From an uncultured Collinsella sp. (lineage in GTDB: Bacteria; Actinomycetota; Coriobacteriia; Coriobacteriales; Coriobacteriaceae): a stretch of DNA of 64,000 nt. The DNA lies in contig CABUWV010000007.1 in NCBI GenBank assembly GCA_902495355.1, positions 68,003 through 132,002 of the forward strand. Reading direction: 5' to 3'. Positions 6,959 through 15,337 of the stretch are shown here, piece after piece; the stretch's first letter is position 1, and each line of letters starts with the position of its first letter. The notes below the pieces were generated by a model, which had not been told where the DNA came from, searched no databases, and worked only from the letters and a program-made list of their open reading frames with translations. Both the position numbers and the translations under genes were made by a program.

Positions 6959-8221
6959 ATGGCTAGAATGCGGAGGAGTAGCGTCTCGTTGGCGCAAAAA
7001 ACAGTGCGATCTATCAGGCTTTTCGGTCTTCTTGTTGCACAGCTGTGCGCGTATTCGATGTTGTCGGCACTGTGCTTTGCGTGCCCGCTTTACTTGTTCG
7101 ATTGCAGCGGCTCGTCAATGTTATATGGTGCCGTCGCGGCGATAGCGTTCGTGCCGGGCGTGCTTGCGACTCCGGCTGGCGGAATCTTGGCGGATCGTGG
7201 GAGACATCGCGGGGTTCTTGTGGTGCTTGGCATTGTTCTGATGGCTGCATCGCTGTTGTTTATCCCCATGAAGCGGTCGCTGCCTCTTGCCGTTGTCGTG
7301 ATGGCAATACTTTGCGTCCAATATGGCATCCAATCGCTGCTGAAACCGATGCTTCAAATTGAGACGGTGCACATGATGGGCCAAGAAAAGGTTGAGCGTG
7401 CCACAGCGTTGGTCTCGCAGGTAACCATGGCGAGCAATATCTTGGGGCCTGTAGTCGGGACGGCAGTCTATGGGTGCTTTGGTATCGATGCTCTATGCGA
7501 AACCGCGGCGTTGACGTTTGCGATGTCAGCCCTGCTGTTCGGGGGCACACTCAAGCGATATGCCTCATCTGGAATGACAGGGGACAGTACGACTTGCTTG
7601 ACATGCCGAAGCGATTTCCGGGAGTCGATTCGGTACCTGGTTCAAAACGCATCATTGCTCGTTGTGTTTTTGCTTGCGGCCATTTTGAACCTTGCGTTAG
7701 TTGGGTTAACGATTGGTGCTCCCATTGTTGTTTCAAAGCATCTCGGAATACAGTCATCCTTTGTTGGGATTATTGAGGTGGCTATGGGCTTGGGTGGTCT
7801 TGTCGGCAGTGCTTTGGTCGGTATTTGGCCGCATCGTTTTTCCTTCAAGGGCATATGTCGATATGTTGCGATGATTTGTTTTGGGGTCGTACCGATTATT
7901 GTCACGCTACTGAGCGGTCCTGATGAATTAGCGTTTGCCGCGCTTGCGGCCGGCTCGGCATGGGCCATGGTATGGGCAAGCATTACATCGGTTGAAATCG
8001 TTTCATTCGTTCAGCGGTCAACGCCAAAGGAACTCTGCGGAAAAGTGCTGGCACTCGTTTATATGACGCTTTCCTGTGCAACGCCTATTGGCCAATTGGT
8101 TTACGGGCTCGCATATGATCGATGGACACCGGCGATTGTATTCGCAGGAATGTTGGCGGTGCTGACGTTGACTACGGTGCAGTTTTATCGGTTGAAAAGT
8201 CGCTTGTGGCAATTGTCTTAA
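6959..8221 (+). CDS. MFS transporter (putative drug efflux)
   Basis: A 420-residue protein with about twelve hydrophobic segments. The loop after helix 2 reads PAGGILADRGRHRG near residue 72, the MFS motif A, and the second half starts near residue 225. The size and the TetR partner fit a drug:H+ antiporter-like or macrolide-type (MefA-like) exporter. The ATG at 6959 is preceded by AGGGGACAGG; an in-frame ATG at 6935 lies within the candidate operator and lacks a site. GC content is visibly lower than in flanking genes (many ATT, TTT, GTT codons), which suggests the TetR/MFS pair was acquired horizontally. Confidence 0.85.
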   Translation: MARMRRSSVSLAQKTVRSIRLFGLLVAQLCAYSMLSALCFACPLYLFDCSGSSMLYGAVAAIAFVPGVLATPAGGILADRGRHRGVLVVLGIVLMAASLLFIPMKRSLPLAVVVMAILCVQYGIQSLLKPMLQIETVHMMGQEKVERATALVSQVTMASNILGPVVGTAVYGCFGIDALCETAALTFAMSALLFGGTLKRYASSGMTGDSTTCLTCRSDFRESIRYLVQNASLLVVFLLAAILNLALVGLTIGAPIVVSKHLGIQSSFVGIIEVAMGLGGLVGSALVGIWPHRFSFKGICRYVAMICFGVVPIIVTLLSGPDELAFAALAAGSAWAMVWASITSVEIVSFVQRSTPKELCGKVLALVYMTLSCATPIGQLVYGLAYDRWTPAIVFAGMLAVLTLTTVQFYRLKSRLWQLS

Positions 8222-8286
8222 GGCGCAGGGACACCGTGGATTTGCGGAAGCATTGTCCCGCCGCGCCGGGACGCCATTGTCTGGGC

Positions 8287-8332
8287 ATGTCTCTCCTTCG
8301 TCTACAATATCGTGCAGACGAAGGAGAGGCAT
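8287..8332 (+). promoter_or_regulatory. 17-bp inverted repeat covering the ribosome-binding site of the HAD gene
   Basis: Arms 8287-8303 and 8316-8332 match with one mismatch around a 12-base spacer that contains a TACAAT hexamer (8302-8307). The right arm includes AAGGAG and reaches the ATG. If transcription starts upstream the hairpin would hide the ribosome-binding site; if TACAAT is the -10, the repeat is more likely a DNA operator. Confidence 0.5.
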
Positions 8333-9194
8333 GCCCATGATCAAGATGTTTGCGAGTGACTTAGACGGAACGCTGCTCAACGCCCTGCACGAGGCAGATG
8401 GGACCATCCGCCGTGCCATTCGCGAGCTGACTGAGGCTGGCCTGCATGTGGTTCCCGCGACCGGGCGCTCGACGTTGCCGATCGGCGAGCATGGCTTTAC
8501 GGGGCTGGCGCTCGATGCCTGCTGCTCTAACGGCTCCATCGTGCGCGACAGTCATGGCGAGGTGCTCAAAACCTGGACCATCGATCCGCAGGTTACCGAG
8601 GAGCTGCTCAAGGCATTCCCGGACATTTGCTTTGATTGCTCCACACCCGATGGCATGTTCTCGAGCGGTTCGTTCGAGATGCATCAGGCGGGCTTTAAAA
8701 AGGACAGCCCCATCAAGCGTATTGTGATGCGCGGCATGCGTGCACGTGGCGGGTATCACGAGGAGCAGTATTTCGACCAGTCGATCGGTGACATCCTGCG
8801 CCACGATGTGTGCAAGATCAACTGCCGCGTGACCTCGCCCGAGCTGGAGCGCGACCTTAAGGCGTATTTGGCCGAGCGTTCGGACCGTGTGGTCAACGCG
8901 CCGTTCGATCCGGTGATGTTTGAGATCACGGACGTGGCATGTAACAAGGGCGAGAGTGTGGCTTGGCTGGCGGGCTACTACGGTATTGCCGAGGATGAGG
9001 TTGCGGTTTACGGCGACGGCGGCAACGATATTGCTATGCTCAAGCGTTTCCGCCACAGCTACGCGACCAAAAACGGCAGCGACGCGGCCAAGGCCGCCGC
9101 GAGCGCGACTATCGGTAGCTGCATGGTCCACGCCGTCCCCAAACATATGTTCGCCACCATGCGCAAGCAAAACTCCCGCACCGTCATCGAATAA
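8331..9194 (+). CDS. Cof-type HAD-IIB phosphatase
   Basis: A 287-residue HAD hydrolase. Motif I is FASDLDGTLL at about residues 6-15, motif II is the PATGRS segment near residue 47, and motifs III/IV are the conserved K before GESVAWL and GDGGNDIAMLKRF near residue 230. The C2B cap inserted between motifs II and III marks the Cof/YidA branch, which dephosphorylates sugar phosphates and other small metabolites. AAGGAG lies upstream; an in-frame ATG at 8337 is an alternative start with slightly longer spacing. No neighbour suggests a substrate. Confidence 0.85.
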   Translation: MPMIKMFASDLDGTLLNALHEADGTIRRAIRELTEAGLHVVPATGRSTLPIGEHGFTGLALDACCSNGSIVRDSHGEVLKTWTIDPQVTEELLKAFPDICFDCSTPDGMFSSGSFEMHQAGFKKDSPIKRIVMRGMRARGGYHEEQYFDQSIGDILRHDVCKINCRVTSPELERDLKAYLAERSDRVVNAPFDPVMFEITDVACNKGESVAWLAGYYGIAEDEVAVYGDGGNDIAMLKRFRHSYATKNGSDAAKAAASATIGSCMVHAVPKHMFATMRKQNSRTVIE

Positions 9195-9195
9195 T

Positions 9196-9222
9196 GTGAC
9201 AAAGGGATGGCCCCTTTGTCAC
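9196..9222. repeat. 27-bp hairpin element, copy 1
   Basis: GTGACAAAGGG and CCCCTTTGTCAC pair to form a hairpin directly after the HAD stop codon. A copy with 22 of 27 identical bases lies at 9629-9655, so the pair brackets the small-peptide locus. It may also serve as the terminator of the HAD gene. Confidence 0.6.
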
Positions 9223-9240
9223 GGGGCCTGTGTTCTTGGA

Positions 9241-9283
9241 ATACGAACATATATTCGTATATATAACTAGGCTCTGGTAGAAT
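9241..9283 (+). promoter_or_regulatory. Palindrome and putative promoter of the 41-residue peptide
   Basis: ATACGAA and TTCGTAT form a perfect 7-bp inverted repeat (9241-9260). Downstream, TGGTAGAAT (9275-9283) is an extended -10 pattern. The predicted transcript would carry a leader of about 60 bases before the peptide start codon. Confidence 0.45.
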
Positions 9284-9347
9284 CGGCATTGTTGACGGCA
9301 GTTCCATGTGCCGGGCAACGCCCTCCATCTGATGGGAGGTGATGCCC

Positions 9348-9473
9348 ATGACCGATCTGATTGATTTCGTGAGACTTCTGACCGCTTTGGTCTCGTTCTT
9401 CACGGCGCTCGTCGGGCTTTCCGAGGCACTCAAGCAACGTTCGAAGCAACGTAAAAGGGGTCGCCGCCGCTAA
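9348..9473 (+). CDS. 41-residue hydrophobic peptide with basic tail, candidate type I toxin
   Basis: The peptide has a short acidic start (MTDLIDF), one hydrophobic helix at about residues 8-24 and a strongly basic tail (KQRSKQRKRGRRR), the layout of Fst/TxpA-type membrane toxins and holin-like small toxins. GGGAGGT lies seven bases before the ATG and can pair with CCTCC just upstream, so the ribosome-binding site is probably sequestered. A minus-strand promoter-like sequence faces the gene from downstream, and a hairpin at 9453-9489 overlaps its 3' end on both strands. No sequence homologue is claimed; the call is architectural. Confidence 0.6.
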   Translation: MTDLIDFVRLLTALVSFFTALVGLSEALKQRSKQRKRGRRR

Positions 9474-9569
9474 GGCGTTGACCCCTTAATCCAAGCAACG
9501 GCGCTGCCCAGCTTTCCAGAACTTGGGCTGCCGTCGACACTATTCTACCCACGAATGACATTTTGGACA
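9452..9569 (-). ncRNA. Putative antisense RNA (type I antitoxin candidate) with its promoter
   Basis: On the minus strand TTGTCC (9569-9564), a 17-base spacer and TAGAAT (9546-9541) form a plausible promoter. An RNA starting near 9534 would run through an internal hairpin (GGCAGCCCAAG pairing with CTGGGCAGC) and end at the hairpin at 9489-9453, about 80 nt, complementary to the 3' end of the peptide mRNA. The repeat AAGCAACG occurs at 9432, 9444 and 9493. The 5' regions of both predicted RNAs share GACGGCAG. This is prediction only. Confidence 0.45.
9453..9489. terminator. Bidirectional terminator-like hairpin over the 3' end of the peptide gene
   Basis: AAAAGGGGTC (9453-9462) and GACCCCTTAA (9480-9489) pair around the peptide stop codon. 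On the minus strand the stem is followed by TTTTAC, fitting the end of an antisense RNA; on the plus strand it would end the peptide mRNA. Two convergent RNAs would therefore overlap here. Confidence 0.55.
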
Positions 9570-9628
9570 ATCGGTAATGCCGCCCTAAAAACCTGGCACA
9601 ACCTGCACAACCTAGGCGGTCGCTGGAT

Positions 9629-9655
9629 GTGACAAAGAGGCTGCCCCTTCGTCAC
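9629..9655. repeat. 27-bp hairpin element, copy 2
   Basis: GTGACAAAG...CCCCTTCGTCAC is a diverged copy of the hairpin at 9196-9222. It lies about 95 bp upstream of the next TetR gene and closes the small-peptide region on the right. Confidence 0.6.
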
Positions 9656-9682
9656 AACCCAAATATTGCCTTTACGTGTTGA

Positions 9683-9727
9683 TGCACACGGTGTGCAATA
9701 ATACTCGCACTGTGCAATAGCGCACAG
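9683..9727 (+). promoter_or_regulatory. Two palindromes in the promoter region of the TetR gene
   Basis: TGCACACGGTGTGCA (9683-9697) is a perfect palindrome around a single G. CTGTGC and GCACAG (9710-9727) form a second inverted repeat around AATAGC. A TAATAC hexamer lies between them. This is the usual arrangement of an autoregulated TetR promoter, and would also control the large gene downstream. Confidence 0.5.
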
Positions 9728-9748
9728 GCTGAGTAACAAGGAGGACGC

Positions 9749-10459
9749 TTGTCCCAGCTCGAGAAATGCGATCGCCGGTCTCTTCGCTCGCAGCGTGCCC
9801 TTCGCCAGGCACTTGCCAGCGAGCTTGCCGAAAGCGGCGACCTTTCGCGCATTAACGTCGCGTCGCTCACCGAGCGTGCCGGCCTTACGCGCCGCACGTT
9901 CTATTCGCACTACCGCGATATCCCCGACTTTATCAGCCAGATCGAGGACGGCCTGCTTGCCGAGATTCGTGAGCGGGTGGAGCTTATCACCGCAGCTCAA
10001 TTACCCGATCTTTACCGCAACATCGACGAGCTCGAGCCGGCACCCGGTTCGGTTGAGCTGCTTCGCTATCTTGCGGCTAATCGCGACCTTATCGGGGCCC
10101 TGCTGGGCCCGGGCGGCGACCCTGCCTTTATTAAAAAGATTATCGACACCGCGCGTGAGGCTGTGGTGCCGCGTGCACAGACGGGCATTTTGGGCTTGGC
10201 GCTGGGCACCTTCTTTGACTACTACGTCACCTATGTCGTGAGTGCCGAGGTCGGCATGATCCAACGTTGGTTTGAGCGTGACCTTTCTGAATCGCCCGAG
10301 ACCATGGCGCGCATTATGACGGTCATCGCCTTTGTGCGCCCCGGCGACCTGTATGGCCAACCCATCGATATCAACGTGCCGGAATACGGCATGAAGCTAT
10401 TGAATCTGCAGCTCGAGGACGCGGTCGACACCACCGCAACCGTCGAGTCCAACAACTAA
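9749..10459 (+). CDS. TetR-family regulator upstream of the giant activase gene
   Basis: A 236-residue protein starting at TTG (9749) with AAGGAGG just upstream. The helix-turn-helix covers about residues 15-60, with INVASLTERAGLTRRTFYSHYRDIPDF near residue 35. The C-terminal region resembles the TetR C-terminal domain found with YxaF/DhaS-like regulators, ligand unknown. It ends 11 bases before the 1593-residue gene, so the two are cotranscribed, and palindromes in its promoter suggest autoregulation of the pair. Confidence 0.85.
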   Translation: MSQLEKCDRRSLRSQRALRQALASELAESGDLSRINVASLTERAGLTRRTFYSHYRDIPDFISQIEDGLLAEIRERVELITAAQLPDLYRNIDELEPAPGSVELLRYLAANRDLIGALLGPGGDPAFIKKIIDTAREAVVPRAQTGILGLALGTFFDYYVTYVVSAEVGMIQRWFERDLSESPETMARIMTVIAFVRPGDLYGQPIDINVPEYGMKLLNLQLEDAVDTTATVESNN

Positions 10460-10470
10460 GAGGAGAGACA

Positions 10471-13400
10471 ATGAGCAAACTCGTCGAGGGCATTAAAGAC
10501 CGTGTGGTCGCTGTCGCACGCGAGGCTGCGCCCGCCGTGGTGGACGCCGCGCAGAAGGCCGCGACCGCGGCTGCCGAGAAAGTTGCTGAGGCAGTTGCCG
10601 ATGCCAAGAACGTGGCAGGGGAGACGTCCGTCGTCAGCGAGCCCGCCACCGCCGCTGAGCCCGTAGCCGCCGCCCAGGCCCCCGAAGGCGCGATCTTCAA
10701 CCCCGAGGCCGCCCGCGGCAACCTGCACCTGGGTATCGACGTGGGCTCCACCACCGTTAAGCTCGCCGTGCTCAACGACGACAACCAGATTGTCTATGCC
10801 AAGTACCAGCGCCACCACACCGACGTCCGTGCCTGCGCCCGCGACCTGTTCGAGGGCGCTGCGACCGTGCTGCCGATGGCCCAGATGACCTGCGCCATTA
10901 CCGGCTCGGGCGGCCTGCTGCTGTCCCAGTGGCTCGACCTGGAGTTTGTCCAGGAGGTCATCGCCAGCAAGCGTGCCGTCGAGACCCTCATCCCGGCCAC
11001 CGATGTCGCCATCGAGCTGGGCGGCGAGGACGCCAAGATCATCTACTTCGACAACGGCATCGAGCAGCGCATGAACGGCACCTGCGCCGGCGGCACGGGC
11101 GCCTTCATCGACCAGATGGCCACTCTGCTGCACACCGACGCCAGCGGCCTTAACGAACTCGCGGCCAACGCCACCACCATCTATCCCATCGCCAGCCGCT
11201 GCGGCGTTTTTGCCAAGACCGACGTGCAGCCGCTGCTCAACGAAGGCGCCCGTCCCGAGGACGTCGCCGCTTCCATCTTCCAAGCCGTCGTGACCCAGAC
11301 CATCTCGGGTCTGGCGTGCGGCCGTCCCATCCGCGGCAACGTCGCCTTCCTGGGCGGCCCGCTGCAGTACCTCTCCGAGCTGCGCCACCGCTTCTACCTC
11401 ACGCTCAACCTGGACGAGGAGCACCGCATTGTGCCCCAAAACGCTCACCTGTTTGTGGCGAGCGGCGCCGCCATGGCGCATGAGTCCAACAAGCTCAGCA
11501 CGTTCCCGCAGCTCATCGAGGCCATCGACAGCCTGGGCGACACGCAGGGTGCCGAGGTCGAGCGCCTGGATCCGCTCTTTGCCACCGATGAGGACTTTGC
11601 CGAGTTCAAGAACCGCCACGACCAGGAAGTCGTCCCCAAGGGCAAGCTCGACGGCTACACCGGCCGCGTGTTCATTGGCATCGACGCCGGTTCCACCACC
11701 ATGAAGGCCGCGCTCGTGGGCGAGGACGGCCAGCTGCTGCACACCTGGTACGGCAACAACAACGGCGACATCCTGGGCACGGCCAAGGTCATCATGGCCG
11801 ATTTCTACAACCACATCCCCGTCGGCTGCACTATCGGCCACGTGACCACCACGGGCTACGGCGAGGCGCTGCTCATCGAGGCCCTCAAGGCCGATTCCGG
11901 CGAGATCGAGACCGTTGCGCACCTGCGCGGCGCCAAGGCATTCCTGCCCGGCGTCGAGTTTATCCTGGACATCGGCGGCCAGGACATGAAGTGTCTGCGC
12001 GTCAAGGACGGCGTTATCGAGCACATCATGCTCAACGAGGCCTGCTCGTCGGGTTGCGGTAGCTTTATCGAGAGCTTCGCCGTCTCTATGAACATGGACG
12101 TGCGCGCGTTCGCCGATGCCGCCATCCATGCCAAGGCCCCGGTCGACCTGGGCAGTCGCTGCACGGTCTTTATGAACTCGCGCGTCAAGCAGGCGCAAAA
12201 GGAAGGCGCCACGGTGGGCGACATCGCGGCCGGCCTGTCCTATTCCGTCATCAAGAATGCCCTGTTCAAGGTCATTAAGCTGCGCGACCCCAAGGAGATC
12301 GGCAGCCAGGTGATCGTTCAGGGCGGCACCTTTATGTCCGATGCCACGCTGCGCGCGTTTGAGCAGCTCACCGGCGTTCATGCCGTGCGTCCTGATATCG
12401 CCGGCTGTATGGGCGCTTACGGTGCGGCCCTGCTCGCCCGCGATCGCGCCGGCGCCGACGGCACTTCGACCATTCTTTCTGCCGAGGACATCGCACACCT
12501 CACCGTGACGCAAAAACACGTCCGCTGCGGCCGTTGCTCCAACAACTGCCAGCTCACCGTCAACGATTTTGGCGGCGGCAGACGCTTTATCACCGGCAAT
12601 CGCTGCGAGAAGGGTGCCGGCCACAAAAAGCAAAAGACCGAGGCTCCCAACCTCTTCAAAAAGAAAAACGAGCTGCTGTTTAACCGCGAGGTGCTGAGCC
12701 CCGACGAGGCCCCGCGCGGCACCGTCGGCATCCCGCGCGCGCTCAACATGTACGAGAACTACCCCTTCTGGCATGCGTTCTTTACGCGCCTGGGCTTTAG
12801 CGTACAGCTGTCCGACCAGTCGAGCAAAAAGACCTACCAGGCGGGCATCGAGTCCATGCCGTCCGAGAGCGTGTGCTATCCGGCCAAGATGAGCCACGGC
12901 CACGTGATGAACCTCATCGACCGTGACGTCGACTTTATCTGGATGCCGTGCGTGCGCTGGGAGCGCAAAGAGGACCCGACGGCTGGCAATTGCTATAACT
13001 GTCCCATCGTTATGAGCTACCCCACGGCGCTGGCGCTCAACATCGATGAGATCCGCGAGCAGAACATCGAGTTCCTGTACCCGTTTGTGCCCTATCACGA
13101 CAAGACCGAGCTCAAGCGCCGTCTGTACCAGGTGCTCGCCGTCGACCGTGTGGCCGATGCCGAGGCCGGTCGCGGTCGCGTGCGTGGACCCAAGATCACG
13201 CGCTCCGAGGTCGATGCCGCCGTCAACGCTGCCTTTGAGGCCGATGCGCGTTTCCACGAGGATATCCAGACCATGGGCGAGGAGGCTCTTAAGTGGGTCG
13301 AGGACCACGGCGGCCACGGCATTGTACTCGCCGGCCGTCCTTACCACAACGACCCCGAGATCAACCACGCCCTGCCTGAGCTTATCTCGAGCTTTGGCTT

Positions 13401-15252
13401 TGCGGTCTTTACCGAGGATTCGCTCGCGCATCTCGTGAAGCCCGAGCGTCCGATTCGCGTCGTTGACCAGTGGATGTACCACAGCCGCCTGTACGCCGTC
13501 GCCCGTTTTGTGACGATGCGCAACGACCTGGACCTGATCCAGCTCAATTCCTTCGGCTGCGGTCTGGATGCTCTGACCACCGATCAGGTTCAGGAGATTC
13601 TGGAAGCCAGCGGCAAGATCTACACCGTGCTCAAGATCGATGAGGTGTCCAACCTGGGCGCCGCGCGCATCCGCATCCGCTCGCTCATGGCGGCGCTCAA
13701 GGACCAGGAGGCCGAGCGCTTGGCCGAGGCCACGGCCGCGGGCGAGGCCTACGAGCAGGGCGACGCCGCGCCGGTGGCGCCCTCCACGGATGCCCCCGCG
13801 TTCGCGAGCCGCAAGTACACGTTTGAGGCTCAGCGTGAGAGTGCTTCGACCGCGTGGCCCAAGGTGCCCTTTACCGAGCAGATGCGCGAGGAGGGCTACA
13901 CCATCCTGTGCCCGCAGATGGCGCCGATCCACTTTGACCTGGTCAAAGAGGTGTTCCGTGGTGCTGGCTACAACTTGGAGCTGCTGCCCTCGACCGATCA
14001 CGATGCCGTCGAGGCCGGCCTGCGCTACGTGAACAATGACATTTGCTATCCGTCCATTTTGGTGACCGGCCAGATTATGGAGGCCATCGAGAGCGGTCGG
14101 TACGACCTCTCCAAGACGGCCGTGGTTATCAGCCAGACCGGTGGCGGCTGCCGTGCCACCAACTACATCGCACTCATCCGCAAGGCCCTGCGCGAAAGCG
14201 GCCACCCCGAGATCCCGGTGATCTCGCTTTCTGCCGTGGCGCTCGGCGAGGACAACCCCGGCTTTAAGATTACGCCGGCGCTGCTTAAGCAGGCCGTGTA
14301 CGCGGTGCTCTTTGGCGACGTGATGATGCAGATGCTCTACCGCTGCCGCCCGTACGAGGCTACGCCCGGTGCGGCGAACGCGCTCTACGAGGAGTACATG
14401 GCGCGCGCCCGCAAGCTGGCGCCTAAGTTCAACCGCCACAACTACACCAAGCTGTGCCGCGAGGCCATCCGTGCGTTCGACACCATGCCGCTCGTGGGCG
14501 AGGGCACCAAGCCGCGCGTGGGCGTGGTTGGCGAGATCTTGGTTAAGTTCCACCCCACGGCCAACAACCATGTGGTCGATGTTATCGAGCGCGAGGGCTG
14601 CGAGGCCGTGGTGCCGGGCCTGCTCGACTTCTTCCTGTACTCCATGAGCAACGCCGAGCTGCAGAAGGACGAGCTGGGTAGCTCTGCCACTACGCGCGCG
14701 GGCATGCAGGCGCTTATTAAGCTCGTGGACTGGATGCGTACGCCGGTGGAGGAGATGCTCGAAAAGTCTCGCCGCTTTGAGGCGCCCGAGCGCATCGGTA
14801 CCATGGCCGACAAGGCCCGCACGGTGCTTTCGGTGTGCAACAACATGGGCGAGGGCTGGCTGCTCACGGCCGAGATGCTCGACCTGATCGACCACGGCGC
14901 ACCCAACATCATCTGCACGCAGCCCTTCGCGTGCCTGCCTAACCACGTGGTGGGCAAGGCCGTGATCAAGGAGCTGCGCCGCCAGCACCCCGAGAGCAAC
15001 ATTGTTGCGGTGGACTATGATCCCGGCGCGTCTGAGGTCAACCAGCTCAACCGTATTAAGCTCATGATCAGCGTGGCCAAGGAAAACATGCGCGCCGGCA
15101 AGGGCTTTAAGCTCGAGAAGGTGGCGCCGCTCGCGATGGACGAGGTCACCGGCCAGATGCGTGCCCACGATGGCTGCGTGAGCTGCGGACCGGCCAGCGA
15201 GGAGGCCGTTGCATCGGTCGCCGAGCGTCTGGGACGCGGCATTAAGAAGTAA
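10471..15252 (+). CDS. Giant 2-hydroxyacyl-CoA dehydratase activase-related protein
   Basis: A 1593-residue fusion. Residues 1-75 are an Ala-rich amphipathic helical extension. Two BcrAD/BadFG-type ASKHA ATPase modules follow: one from LHLGIDVGSTTVKLAVL (about 85-340), the other from VFIGIDAGSTTMKAALV (about 393-660), the second with the iron-sulfur cysteine pattern NEACSSGCGSF. A Cys-rich segment CGRCSNNCQLTV near 685 leads into a DUF2229-type region, and residues about 1130-1420 resemble the HgdB-like dehydratase subunit with DICYPSILVTGQ. Such proteins are related to activators that pump an electron into radical 2-hydroxyacyl-CoA dehydratases, but the substrate of this large class is unknown. 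The ATG at 10471 follows GAGGAGAG, 11 bases after the TetR stop. Confidence 0.9.
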   Translation: MSKLVEGIKDRVVAVAREAAPAVVDAAQKAATAAAEKVAEAVADAKNVAGETSVVSEPATAAEPVAAAQAPEGAIFNPEAARGNLHLGIDVGSTTVKLAVLNDDNQIVYAKYQRHHTDVRACARDLFEGAATVLPMAQMTCAITGSGGLLLSQWLDLEFVQEVIASKRAVETLIPATDVAIELGGEDAKIIYFDNGIEQRMNGTCAGGTGAFIDQMATLLHTDASGLNELAANATTIYPIASRCGVFAKTDVQPLLNEGARPEDVAASIFQAVVTQTISGLACGRPIRGNVAFLGGPLQYLSELRHRFYLTLNLDEEHRIVPQNAHLFVASGAAMAHESNKLSTFPQLIEAIDSLGDTQGAEVERLDPLFATDEDFAEFKNRHDQEVVPKGKLDGYTGRVFIGIDAGSTTMKAALVGEDGQLLHTWYGNNNGDILGTAKVIMADFYNHIPVGCTIGHVTTTGYGEALLIEALKADSGEIETVAHLRGAKAFLPGVEFILDIGGQDMKCLRVKDGVIEHIMLNEACSSGCGSFIESFAVSMNMDVRAFADAAIHAKAPVDLGSRCTVFMNSRVKQAQKEGATVGDIAAGLSYSVIKNALFKVIKLRDPKEIGSQVIVQGGTFMSDATLRAFEQLTGVHAVRPDIAGCMGAYGAALLARDRAGADGTSTILSAEDIAHLTVTQKHVRCGRCSNNCQLTVNDFGGGRRFITGNRCEKGAGHKKQKTEAPNLFKKKNELLFNREVLSPDEAPRGTVGIPRALNMYENYPFWHAFFTRLGFSVQLSDQSSKKTYQAGIESMPSESVCYPAKMSHGHVMNLIDRDVDFIWMPCVRWERKEDPTAGNCYNCPIVMSYPTALALNIDEIREQNIEFLYPFVPYHDKTELKRRLYQVLAVDRVADAEAGRGRVRGPKITRSEVDAAVNAAFEADARFHEDIQTMGEEALKWVEDHGGHGIVLAGRPYHNDPEINHALPELISSFGFAVFTEDSLAHLVKPERPIRVVDQWMYHSRLYAVARFVTMRNDLDLIQLNSFGCGLDALTTDQVQEILEASGKIYTVLKIDEVSNLGAARIRIRSLMAALKDQEAERLAEATAAGEAYEQGDAAPVAPSTDAPAFASRKYTFEAQRESASTAWPKVPFTEQMREEGYTILCPQMAPIHFDLVKEVFRGAGYNLELLPSTDHDAVEAGLRYVNNDICYPSILVTGQIMEAIESGRYDLSKTAVVISQTGGGCRATNYIALIRKALRESGHPEIPVISLSAVALGEDNPGFKITPALLKQAVYAVLFGDVMMQMLYRCRPYEATPGAANALYEEYMARARKLAPKFNRHNYTKLCREAIRAFDTMPLVGEGTKPRVGVVGEILVKFHPTANNHVVDVIEREGCEAVVPGLLDFFLYSMSNAELQKDELGSSATTRAGMQALIKLVDWMRTPVEEMLEKSRRFEAPERIGTMADKARTVLSVCNNMGEGWLLTAEMLDLIDHGAPNIICTQPFACLPNHVVGKAVIKELRRQHPESNIVAVDYDPGASEVNQLNRIKLMISVAKENMRAGKGFKLEKVAPLAMDEVTGQMRAHDGCVSCGPASEEAVASVAERLGRGIKK

Positions 15253-15280
15253 CTGGCCTGCTTTGGGCTAGATATGAGGC

Positions 15281-15317
15281 AAACGGGTGATAGCCGTACC
15301 GGTTACCACCCGTTTTT
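15281..15317 (+). terminator. Intrinsic terminator after the giant activase gene
   Basis: AAACGGGTG and CACCCGTTTTT pair around a 17-base loop, ending in a T-run, about 30 bases after the stop codon. Confidence 0.75.
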
Positions 15318-15337
15318 GCTGGACACATGTTGCGTAA

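Noticed and set aside
10456..15168. A 1570-codon open frame antisense to the giant activase gene
   Set aside because: It mirrors the real gene, has low-complexity composition (rich in Val, Gly, Leu, His, Arg), no ribosome-binding site and no family resemblance. It results from GC-rich codon bias on the sense strand.
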